64,000 bases of DNA, taken from the NCBI GenBank assembly GCA_024405735.1, contig JAKSOF010000009.1:40843-104842 (forward strand), in the 5' to 3' direction. Source of the stretch: Victivallaceae bacterium. GTDB lineage: Bacteria > Verrucomicrobiota > Lentisphaeria > Victivallales > Victivallaceae. This document shows, one piece after another, positions 33,191 through 42,300 of this stretch (position 1 is the stretch's first letter; the number at the start of each line of letters is the position of its first letter). Under the pieces are notes generated by a model. That model was not told the DNA's origin. It did not search any database and saw only the letters and a program-made list of their open reading frames with translations. The position numbers were made by a program, and so were the translations under genes.

Positions 33191-35616
33191 AAAAGTTTTC
33201 CGTTTTTTTCTTTTGCGCGCTGATCGCTCCGGCGCTTTTCGGTGCGGGTGAGAATCTGGAAACGCTCAAGGGGTTGAGTTTTACCAACGCCAAGATCCCC
33301 GTTTATCAAGGGCGCCAGTTGCAGATGGTCATCTACGCCGACCGCGGCAAACGCAACGGCACGGTCCTCAACGGCGACGGCATCGTCCTCGACATCATCC
33401 GTCCCGACGCCGACGTCGACAGAATCGGCGACGGCTGGAAAACGCAACCTTACAAACTGGGTGCGCCGCTCAACGAGATCCTCGCTTTCTGGAAAAACCG
33501 CATCGACTACAGCGAAGGCGCGATGACCACCCGTCGCGGCGACGTCGATCAGAAAACCCGGCGCTGTTACGGCGGCGAACGCGTTTATTTCCGCAGTCCG
33601 ACGATCGACCTCAACGGGATCGGTTTCGTCGCCGATTTCAACCGCCATACGATCCAGGTCAACAGCGACATCGACGTCGTGATGCGTCCGGCATCCAGCG
33701 ATGTCAACACGATTTTGCGCAACGGCGCCGAAGTGCCCAAGGAATACAACTTTATGACGGCGACCGGCGACACGCTGCTCATCGACAACAGCAAACACCA
33801 GATCCTGCTCATCGGCGACGCGCACGTCCGCGAAAAAGATACGACGCTCGACGGCGAACGCATGACGATTTTCCTCGGCCGCAACGACCGCGAAGGGGAA
33901 AAATCCGGCAACAGCAGTACCATCGGCGGCGCCCAGTCGGGCATCCGCTACATCCTCGCGGACGGCAACGTCAAAATGGCGGACGGCGAAAATCAGAAAG
34001 CCGACGCCGACCATCTGCACTACGACTTGGAGCGCAATAAAATTTCGCTGACGGTCGATCCGCCGGAAAAAGGCGGCTCTTTGGAGCAGATCAGGCTGAT
34101 CTCGATCGATCCCGCGACCGGCAAGGTGGAGGGAACTCTCACCGCCGATCACGCCGATTTTTACCGCAGCCGCAATTATGTGCTTTTTACCGGAAACGTC
34201 CGCGCCAAAGACCAAAACGGGACGATCGACTGCGAAAAACTGGAACTTTTCCTTTCTTCGGCGACCAAGGAGGAGTCCGACCGCATCATCGGCGGCGGCG
34301 TCGGGCAGAAAATCGAACGCGCCGTCGCCATCGGCAGCGTGCATATGGTCGACGGCAAAGACGTCCTCGACTGCAGTAAAATGACGCTCTATTTCCAGCG
34401 CAAGGAGGAAGGCAAAACGACGCCGCTCAGCAAAGGGGCGTCCAAACTCTCCAAAGTCGTCTGCGACGATCAGGTCGTCGGCACGGTTTACGACGAGATC
34501 CCGGCTCCCGGCAAAAACGTCAAGGCGATGCAAAAGATGTTCTCCGACCATCTGGTGCACGACCTTTTGGAAAACGTCATCACGCTCACCGTCGACTCGG
34601 CGGCGCGCGGAGACAATCCCAAGCGCATCCGCCTCTACTCCGGCTTTGACGCTTCCGGCAAACCGGAAAGTTCGCTCACCGCCGACCGCGTCGATTACTT
34701 CCGCAACCGCGACTACATCCTTTTCACCGGCAACGTCCGTGTCGAAGATCGGTCCGGCACGCTCGACAGCGATCTTCTGGAACTTTATCTGCAACCGGCG
34801 AAAAAAGGCGATTCCGACCGCGTTATCGGGGAAAGTTCCGGCAGCCGGAAACTCGACCGCGCCGTCGCCATCGGCAATGTCAAAACCGTCGATGCCAAAT
34901 CGACGCTCGAAAGCGACAAACTTACGATGTTTTTCAAGACGGGCAAAAAGAAAAATCAGAATGTTTCCGGACTTTTCCACTCCGGGAAATCGGAATTGTC
35001 GGTCGTCGTCGCCGAGGGCCACGTCATCGGCACGACCAGCGACACCAGCGATCAGTCGTCGATGTTCGGCGCGCTCGGCAGCGACGGGCGTTCGGGACGG
35101 CGCTTTTTCTCCGATTACATGAAAAGCGAGGTCGTCACCAACAATACGGAACTGCACGGTCACGTCATCGTCCGCGATGACGCGACCAAGCTCATGTGTC
35201 AGGATATGTTCATCGTCGGCAAGCCGAAACAGGAAATCGCCGTTTCGACGGACGATCCCGACGCCGATCCTTTCGAGTTGGTCAGCAGCGAGAGTTACGC
35301 GCCGTCGCGCGTGATGCTTTCCGGCGACCGCGAACTGGAGAAGATCATCTGCGAAAAAGACGTTGTCATCATCAGTCGGCAAAACGACGGCAAGCGGGTG
35401 TGCGCCGAGGGCGATCACGGAATTTATCTCGTTGACGCCAAACGTTTTGTCATCACTTGCGACGACGACAAATACTGCCGTATCCGCGGCGACGGCAGGT
35501 TGCAAAAGTGCGACAAGATCCACTACGCTCTGGACCGGGAACTTTTCACCGGAGAATCCCGGCCCGGCAGGATCCAGTATTCGGAGATCGACCCGGAGCC
35601 GATCCCGGAATTATAA
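33187..35616 (+). CDS. Giant LptC/LptA-like periplasmic LPS transport protein (multi-OstA)
   Basis: 809 residues with a signal peptide (KKFSVFFFCALIAPALFGA). The first part (about 25-140), with FTNAKIPVYQGRQLQM, resembles LptC. The rest is a chain of OstA/LptA-type beta-jellyroll units, each with patterns such as LTADHADFYRSRNYVLFTGNV and ERAVAIGSVHMVDGKD. Two units form an obvious 179-residue tandem repeat, with a diverged one before. It occupies the place of lptC-lptA after kdsC. I infer a single-chain periplasmic bridge for LPS. lptB is not in the window. Confidence 0.8.
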   Translation: MKKFSVFFFCALIAPALFGAGENLETLKGLSFTNAKIPVYQGRQLQMVIYADRGKRNGTVLNGDGIVLDIIRPDADVDRIGDGWKTQPYKLGAPLNEILAFWKNRIDYSEGAMTTRRGDVDQKTRRCYGGERVYFRSPTIDLNGIGFVADFNRHTIQVNSDIDVVMRPASSDVNTILRNGAEVPKEYNFMTATGDTLLIDNSKHQILLIGDAHVREKDTTLDGERMTIFLGRNDREGEKSGNSSTIGGAQSGIRYILADGNVKMADGENQKADADHLHYDLERNKISLTVDPPEKGGSLEQIRLISIDPATGKVEGTLTADHADFYRSRNYVLFTGNVRAKDQNGTIDCEKLELFLSSATKEESDRIIGGGVGQKIERAVAIGSVHMVDGKDVLDCSKMTLYFQRKEEGKTTPLSKGASKLSKVVCDDQVVGTVYDEIPAPGKNVKAMQKMFSDHLVHDLLENVITLTVDSAARGDNPKRIRLYSGFDASGKPESSLTADRVDYFRNRDYILFTGNVRVEDRSGTLDSDLLELYLQPAKKGDSDRVIGESSGSRKLDRAVAIGNVKTVDAKSTLESDKLTMFFKTGKKKNQNVSGLFHSGKSELSVVVAEGHVIGTTSDTSDQSSMFGALGSDGRSGRRFFSDYMKSEVVTNNTELHGHVIVRDDATKLMCQDMFIVGKPKQEIAVSTDDPDADPFELVSSESYAPSRVMLSGDRELEKIICEKDVVIISRQNDGKRVCAEGDHGIYLVDAKRFVITCDDDKYCRIRGDGRLQKCDKIHYALDRELFTGESRPGRIQYSEIDPEPIPEL
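34009..35082 (+). repeat. In-gene tandem repeat of OstA units
   Basis: Two copies of a 537-base unit start at 34009 (DHLHYDL) and 34546 (DHLVHDL). The protein copies align along their length (IRLISIDPATGKVEG with IRLYSGFDASGKPES; YVLFTGNVRAKD with YILFTGNVRVED; RAVAIGSV with RAVAIGNV). The DNA has diverged clearly, so the duplication is old. Confidence 0.85.
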
Positions 35617-35659
35617 ATCACAATGCCCTTTGATCAAAAGGGCGCCACAAGGAGATAAA

Positions 35660-36658
35660 ATGAGTAAAATTCGTGTGATGATCGCCGGTTTCGGCAATGT
35701 CGGTCGGGGCGTGCGCCTTTCACTCGGCAAACAGCCGGATATGGAACTTTGCGGCATTGTCAGCCGCAACGTCGACCGCGTCAAAAAAGAGATTTCCGAT
35801 ATTCCGGTGCTTCCGATCGCCGACGCCGAAAACTGGGTCCGGGAATTGCGCCCCGACGTCGCCATCCTCTGCGGCGGCTCCAAAGCCGACCTCCCCAAGC
35901 AGGGACCCGCGATCTGCCAGTACGTCAATACCGTTGACAGTTTCGACAACCACAGCCAGATCCCCCAATACTTCGAGACGCTCAACGCCGCCGCAGTCAA
36001 GGCGAACCACGTCGCCATTATGTCGACCGGATGGGACCCCGGCATTTTTTCGCTTGAACGTGTCCTCGGCGGCGCCTTTATGCCCGGCAGCCGCGCCTAC
36101 GGCTTCTACGGACTGGGGCCCGAAGGCGGTCTCAGCATGGGGCACAGCGACGCACTGCGCACGATCGAAGGCGTCGTCGACGCGCGCCAGTTCACCCACG
36201 CCGTCCCCGAAGCCGTCGAACGCGTCCGCCGCGGAGAAAATCCCGCATTCGAGCCCGGAGATATGCATACGAGAGAGTGCTTCGTCGTCCTCGCCCCCGG
36301 CGCCGATCCCGCCGAAGTCACCAAAAAAATCGTCGAGATGCCCGGATATTTCGCGCCCTACGATACGACGATCCACTTCGTTTCGCAGGAGGAGTTGAAA
36401 GAACGCTGTCAGGGCTTCCCCCACGACGGGCTGGTCATCACCGCCGGAGAAACCGCCAAAGGCACTCCGGCGCTGGCGGAATACCGCTGCGTCTGGGGCA
36501 GTAACCCCGAAGCGACCGCCAACGTCCTCGTTGCCCACGCCCGCGCCGCCGCGCGGCTCGCCGCCGAAAAGAGAAGCGGTGCTTTCACCATTCTCGACAT
36601 CCCGGCGACCTATTTCTCGCCGCTCAGCCGGACGGAACTTTTAAAACACTGGATGTAA
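35660..36658 (+). CDS. ddh: meso-Diaminopimelate D-dehydrogenase
   Basis: 332 residues; the start at 35660 follows AAGGAG. An N-terminal NADP-binding motif (AGFGNVGRGV) is followed by CGIVSRN, ILCGGSKADL, NTVDSFDNH, STGWDPGIFS and GPEGGLSMGHSDA, all typical of Ddh. It makes meso-DAP directly from tetrahydrodipicolinate, bypassing the succinylase or aminotransferase route. It supplies peptidoglycan precursor, consistent with its place between LPS transport and other genes of this operon. Confidence 0.93.
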   Translation: MSKIRVMIAGFGNVGRGVRLSLGKQPDMELCGIVSRNVDRVKKEISDIPVLPIADAENWVRELRPDVAILCGGSKADLPKQGPAICQYVNTVDSFDNHSQIPQYFETLNAAAVKANHVAIMSTGWDPGIFSLERVLGGAFMPGSRAYGFYGLGPEGGLSMGHSDALRTIEGVVDARQFTHAVPEAVERVRRGENPAFEPGDMHTRECFVVLAPGADPAEVTKKIVEMPGYFAPYDTTIHFVSQEELKERCQGFPHDGLVITAGETAKGTPALAEYRCVWGSNPEATANVLVAHARAAARLAAEKRSGAFTILDIPATYFSPLSRTELLKHWM

Positions 36659-36661
36659 GTT

Positions 36662-36952
36662 ATGGGCGATCTGCTTTTTCCCGATGCCGCGCCGAGTCCG
36701 GAGACTTCTCCGGAGCAGAAAGTTGCCGAAGAGCCGGAACTTTCCTTTGAGGAAGCGCTCAACCGATTGGAAGCGCTTGTTTCCAAAATGGAAACGGGAC
36801 AGCTCCCTCTGGAAAAACTGATCTCCTCCTACGAGGAGGGCGGCAAACTCGCCAAAATCTGCCGCACCCGCCTCGACCAGTTGGAGCGCAAGATCCAGAT
36901 CCTCACGGGAAGCGCGGAAAATCCGCCGCAGTGGGAAACCTTTCAGGAATAA
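36662..36952 (+). CDS. xseB: Exodeoxyribonuclease VII small subunit
   Basis: 96 residues. The core LSFEEALNRLEALVSKMETGQLPLEK, then SYEEGGKLAKICRTRLDQLERKI, is the XseB signature, a two-helix hairpin binding the large subunit. A roughly 27-residue N-terminal extension is longer than usual. The start is 3 bases after ddh. xseA is not in the window. Confidence 0.93.
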   Translation: MGDLLFPDAAPSPETSPEQKVAEEPELSFEEALNRLEALVSKMETGQLPLEKLISSYEEGGKLAKICRTRLDQLERKIQILTGSAENPPQWETFQE

Positions 36953-36983
36953 ACGTTTTTTCAATCGTCAACAGGAGTTTTTT

Positions 36984-38999
36984 ATGACGAAACAGATTTT
37001 TATTTCCGCCATTGCCGTTGCGATGGCGTTCGGCGCATCCGGTGCCGAACGCAAGATGAATTTCATCAGCATCGCCCCGTTTTTCCCGAACGACATCGAT
37101 TATACCGTAAAGGAGGCGCGTCACGCCGCCGAGGCGAGCGGTGTCCGCAAAAACGCCTACATGCTGACGATGCAGCCCGACGGCACGGACGTGATGGCGA
37201 AACCGAAACTCTGCGCCAAGGCTTTCCGCGAACTGAAAGAAAAACTCAAAGACGACAATATCGAAAGCGGCATCCTCATCCAGAGCACGATCGGTCACGG
37301 CTGGGCGGGCGCCGTCACCTGCGAACGCGGCTGGGCGGAGATCATCAACATCAAGGGCATCACGCTTCACCGCCTCTGTATGCTCGACCCCGATGTCCGC
37401 GCCTACACAAGGGATATGATCAAGATGCTCGCCGCCGAAAAGCCGGCGTTTTTCCTCGTTGACGATGACTTGCGCGCGATCAACAACAGCGACAACGGAC
37501 CGGAGTGCTTCTGCGATCTGCATATGGCGGAATTCAATAAGCGTTCCCCGCAGAAATTCACCCGCGAGGAATTGATCGAAAAGATCAAGACGGGTGCGTG
37601 GAACGATCCCGCCGTCCAGCTTTTTGAAACGATCCGCCGCGAAACCGTCCTCGGCTATGCGAAACTCATCCGCGACGCGATCGATGAAGTCGATCCCTCG
37701 ATCCCCTGCGGCTACTGCTCCGGCGGCGGAGAATATCTCCTTGCGGGCGAGATCGCCCGGACTCTCGCCGGCAAAGGGGAATCTTTTCTGCGCATCAACA
37801 ACGCCGCCTATATGGAAGCCTGGGGACCCGTCAACAGTTTCTACAACATCATGTACCAGACGGCATTCAAAGTGTCGGCGGCGGGCAAAATCGACACCAT
37901 CCTCGATGAGAGCGACATCTATCCGCACAATGCGTGGAGCAAATCGGCGATCAGTATGCACGCGCACATCACGGGCGGCATCCTCAACGGCGTTTCCGGC
38001 GGCAAACTCTGGATCAGCGATCTTTCCAACAAATGCGATTTCGACATCGCGCGTCACCGGGCGATTTTGAAAGAGCACATCGGTTTCTACAACACGTTGC
38101 TCAACGAAGTCGGTCACATCCAATGGTGCGGTCCCAATGCGGTGCTGCGCGACCCCGCTTTCCAGTTCCACCCCGGCCACGCTTTGCAGCCGCTGCTTGA
38201 CAACAACTGGAGCGCGACGATCCTCGATCCGCTCGGCATCCCGTCGCATTACGGCAAAATCGACAAAAACGCGATCAACACGCTGACCGCCGATACCGTC
38301 AACGCCTTGAGCGACGACGACCTCAAACTCGTCCTGAGCGGCAAAGCGCTCGTCGACGGCGGCGCCGCCTTGAAACTTGCCGAACGCGGTTTCGCTCCTT
38401 ACCTCGGCGTGAACCCCAAAGCGCAGTCTTTCAAAACCGAAGGGGAAACTCTGATCGGAAGTCCCTATAAATGCCCGTTGCAGAATACGGGGTGTCCTTT
38501 CCTCACCGATCTCGATCCCAAGGCGGTTCCGCTGAGCGAAGTGCGCACTTCCCCCTACCGTTACGCGCCGACGACCAAGTACGTGATGCCGGGTGCGGTC
38601 TACTTTGAAAACGCGCTCGGCGGCAAAGTCATCACGACGGCTTTGAGCGTCAAGAGCGTCCCGACTGACTTCATCGGTCATCACCGCAAAGCGTGGGCGA
38701 TCGCGTTGCTGAAAAAACTGGATCCGGCGGCGTTGCCGCTATACGCCAACGCGTTACAGCACGTTTATTTCCGTTGCGGCGTGCGTCCGGACGGGAATTT
38801 CCTCGCCGGATTCTACAACCTCGGCTACGACGCGCTCGACGGAATCGCGCTGACGGCAACATTTCCGGTCAAAAAAGTGGAACTTCTCCAAGGCGACGGC
38901 AGTTGGCAGGAAGTCACTTTCAAACAGACCGATGCGACGCTCGTCATCGACAAACCGATCGCCTGTCAGGAATTCGCGATCCTCAAAATCACGAAATAA
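36984..38999 (+). CDS. Secreted protein, possible TIM-barrel glycoside hydrolase
   Basis: 671 residues with a signal peptide (about 1-20, AFGASGA). The layout recalls GH42-like or related Lentisphaerota glycosidases: an N-terminal barrel-like part with FFLVDDDLRAIN, a tract FCDLHMAEFNKRSP and a candidate acid segment LDESDIYPHNAWSKS. A later alpha/beta region (about 410-560) could be a glutaminase-like trimerisation domain, and a C-terminal beta domain has VKKVELLQGDGSWQE. No catalytic residues can be assigned. It ends the operon before a strong terminator; AGGAG lies before the start. Confidence 0.6.
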   Translation: MTKQIFISAIAVAMAFGASGAERKMNFISIAPFFPNDIDYTVKEARHAAEASGVRKNAYMLTMQPDGTDVMAKPKLCAKAFRELKEKLKDDNIESGILIQSTIGHGWAGAVTCERGWAEIINIKGITLHRLCMLDPDVRAYTRDMIKMLAAEKPAFFLVDDDLRAINNSDNGPECFCDLHMAEFNKRSPQKFTREELIEKIKTGAWNDPAVQLFETIRRETVLGYAKLIRDAIDEVDPSIPCGYCSGGGEYLLAGEIARTLAGKGESFLRINNAAYMEAWGPVNSFYNIMYQTAFKVSAAGKIDTILDESDIYPHNAWSKSAISMHAHITGGILNGVSGGKLWISDLSNKCDFDIARHRAILKEHIGFYNTLLNEVGHIQWCGPNAVLRDPAFQFHPGHALQPLLDNNWSATILDPLGIPSHYGKIDKNAINTLTADTVNALSDDDLKLVLSGKALVDGGAALKLAERGFAPYLGVNPKAQSFKTEGETLIGSPYKCPLQNTGCPFLTDLDPKAVPLSEVRTSPYRYAPTTKYVMPGAVYFENALGGKVITTALSVKSVPTDFIGHHRKAWAIALLKKLDPAALPLYANALQHVYFRCGVRPDGNFLAGFYNLGYDALDGIALTATFPVKKVELLQGDGSWQEVTFKQTDATLVIDKPIACQEFAILKITK

Positions 39000-39023
39000 A
39001 GCACGATCTCATCCCAATACTGA

Positions 39024-39061
39024 AACGCTCTTGTCCAATCCGGCGGGAGCGTTCTTTTTTT
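39024..39061 (+). terminator. Rho-independent terminator of the 29-39 kb operon
   Basis: Stem AACGCTC (39024-39030) and GAGCGTT (39047-39053), then a T-run to 39061. Confidence 0.75.
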
Positions 39062-39324
39062 GTCAAGGACACAGGAGTTGCCCCCGCGTAAATTCCGCGC
39101 CGATCAGTAACGCCGTCCGGCGGTGACGGGCGACAAGCAAGGCATGAACGATGCCAATGCCGTAGAGCAATCCCGTATACGCCGCGCTGATGTCGAAAGA
39201 TCGTCGCTATCGACAAAGTCGGCATATCGTCCATCAACATCAATGCGATGCAAAAATCAACGCCATAGGGAGCGTATGCTTCCGCACAACTTACACAATC
39301 GCAAAGGATACAAGCTTTACGTAA
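39062..39324. other. Non-coding junction between operon and island, with possible coding remnant
   Basis: No intact gene. On the minus strand around 39192-39250 a short stretch reads DGRYADFVDSDDLS, which resembles the DxD region of family 2 glycosyltransferases, but it has no start and is soon interrupted. It may be debris left when the island was acquired, or chance. Confidence 0.25.
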
Positions 39325-42300
39325 CTACTGAAGCTCTGCCAGTAATTGCTCGATTTTCCCGATGTTTTCGTGAGGATGATCCGCAGTGCTGAGCAGTTGA
39401 AAAATCCGTTTGCTCCAAGTGAAATAATGGCGCGCCAACCATCGATCTTCGAAAGATAAACAAACGTTTCTTTTTTTATAATAAACCCCGAGATGGTATG
39501 TGCAATTTCCCAACAATAAAGAGCTGGCAATAGCGGTTTTTGATGGTCTTCCCCAATATGCGCCCCACGCTGCGTACGCTGTGGCTGTGCGCAAACTCTT
39601 TTCCGCTTCCGGGATGTGATGAGTAGTAAAAAGGAAATCAGCATATTGAATGTAAAAAATCGCCATAGCCTCAAATTCGACGCAGGAATCGGGATCTTGA
39701 AGTTTATACGGACGCTCTGCCTGAAATATTTTGTACGCTTCCTGAAAACAGCGAGCAGCTTCTTCTTGATTTCCCATATTATTGTATACCGAAGCCAAGT
39801 AGGAAATCGGCAATGCCGTTAGCACGGAAAGATTGCCGAATATTTCTTTTCTAAGGTTTATGGCTTGTTGGAAGCAAGAGACTGCTTTGGGGAAATTATT
39901 CTGACTTTTTTGCACAAATCCCGAGAAAATCTGGAAACTTGCATCATATTTTTTTCGAAGTATGGGATTTTCGACGCTTGCGATTACTGAACCCATATTT
40001 TGGAAAACCTTTTCTGCAGATTCCACAAATTGGTAAACAGTAATGTAATAAAGCAAGTCGTGATACAAATTCAAAGAAAAGAAAACAGAAAGAGTATGTC
40101 CTTGCAAATCGTTTTGTTGCCAGTCGAACATCATATCGGAAAAGACCATCGTCTCTTTCGTGTTTATTCCTTTAGTTTGGATTTCACGGGCGATAAAATT
40201 GCTGAACTCAATGGCATTAAATCGCCGATGCTCCGCATTGCCGGATTGGATTCCCGCACGAACAATTCTGTGGATCCGAGCATATTCAAGATCTGCATCC
40301 GGATCCAACACGCAATATTTCCACAACTCAAAAATGATATTTTGAAAGTCATTTTCATCATTTAGATTCATCATTTTACGAATCCAAGTCAACGGAATAT
40401 AATCCGGTGGACAAAGGGCAGCAAACTCAGCGAAACGCATAGCTTGGGGGGAAAGATTTTCCAACGTCGATTTGACCAATGTTCCGAGGCTGAAAAGTTC
40501 TGCTTGCTGCGGTTTTTTCATCAACGTGTTGTGGACTTGTTTATATTTGTCTTTCTGAAAAGGGGGAAAGTTCGATATCATGTTGCAAACCAGTGACATC
40601 GCGAGCACATTTCCCTGCAACAAGGAATAAATCTTCTCGGCATAATGGCGTTCCGTCTCATCAGTGGTGTCTTGAACGCCAAGCAATGCCAGCGCATCCT
40701 CTTTTCCCATTCCGGACAGCGGAAATAATTGCAAATAATCGCCGACTCCGTTGCTGACAATTCCGCATCTCGAGGAAGCAATCAGGCGAATCCGCTCATT
40801 GCCGCCGTCGCTGAAATATTGGAAAGCATCGCGCAACATTGCCGGATCGCTCACATTGTCGAAAAAGAGCAAAACCGGCTTACCCAGCGCGAGCAAACGT
40901 TGTTTGATCAACTGAAAATTTGCCTCGCAATCAAGACTTTTATCATTTTCACTAAGATTGAAGAACTGGAGGACTTTGGGATCATTGAGCAACGTATTGA
41001 CGGCGTCCGGAATCGATCGGCAATTTTCCGATGGAATGAAAAAACGTCCACCGGGAAAGTCGTCCTGACAAGTTTCAGCCAGTTTGTAAATCAGCGAAGT
41101 CTTGCCGATGCCCGGTTCTCCCCAGATCACGGGAATGATATCGTTGGATGACAAGATAATTTCGCGCAGTTTTTGCAACTCTTTTTGCCGCCCGACAAAC
41201 CGCGACGAGCAACGTTGGAAATTGGTAAATCCGAGTTTTTTACCGTCATTTTTACCAAAAAGACAACGCTCGCGCCCCCCCTGTCGTGTAATGTTGATGA
41301 TGTTGATGGTATTTTGGAATTCAGTATTGCAACTTGCGATCAGAGATTTGATTAAATCACGTTGCGTCCGATTAAGTTTAGCAGAAAAAAGGTTCAACCC
41401 CTTCATCAGAGCGTTAACTAGAAAACCAATACTTCTGATGTTTTGGCTGAAGATGTTTTCGCGCTGAAGCGCGCTTTTTCTCGCTTTTAAAGAAAATAAT
41501 CTTTTCCACAAAGGAATTTTTGGCAGATTCCCAAAAATTTCCTCGTAACGCACCAATTGTATCCGTTTTTTGGATGCGTTGCAGGCATCCTCAATAAAAT
41601 CACGGCTTTGCTTGCAAATATCGTCGTCGTTTGCGCTGAATTCCTCCGGCAACAAAAACGGCTTATTGGTACCGATATGAATATCAGGATGTTTTCCTAC
41701 ATATGTTTCGCGCGCCTGTTGGCTTTCAGACAATTCTTCGCGCTCCTGCCGTTCCACATTGATAAATTGCTGATAGACTTGGGATAACATTTCCCTTTTT
41801 TCATTCAATTCGCGCAAGAGTGCTTGTTGTCTATGGTATTCGACCTCGCTAAATTGCAGTTGGCGCGTTTGGCGCGAATTGGCAATCGCCGTTTCCAACC
41901 ATTTTTTTGCATCTTGATATCCCAAATCCATCCGATTACGGATGCTTTCCGGACTGAAATCCAGCGGATTACCGAGATTTTCGCTAGGAATGATCGGATA
42001 AATGTCCAAATTGCAGTAACGAGGATCGCTAAAACTAAAAGGTTCGTCAGGATTCAAGGCAAAAGTGATCACTGTTTTGATTTTCTGGGGATTGAAAGCA
42101 GAGCTGGAAAGCGGAGCGATCGGCATATTGTCGAGAACGGCGTTATGGTGGGCTTCAAAGTAAAGCGGTGCGTCAACGCCGAAGCCGCCATCGCAGTAAA
42201 GTTGATCGTGAATTTGCACGTTGGGGAAAATAAATGGAATGGCCGTCGATGCTAGCAGATACTTCTTTTTTTCGTCCAAATCAAAAGAAACGATATTGCT

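Noticed and set aside
33106..35523. 805-codon minus-strand frame opposite the LptC/LptA-like gene
   Set aside because: Translation mirrors the sense repeats and is rich in Val/Ala/Asp/Arg without motifs; the sense protein has a signal peptide, operon overlap and OstA features.
36903..38684. 593-codon minus-strand frame opposite the secreted 671-residue protein
   Set aside because: The sense frame has a ribosome site, signal peptide and a matching terminator; the antisense has none.
39192..39250. Glycosyltransferase 2-like fragment (FVDSDD) on the minus strand
   Set aside because: Only about 15 residues look family-like, with no continuous frame; kept as a low-confidence remark, not a gene.
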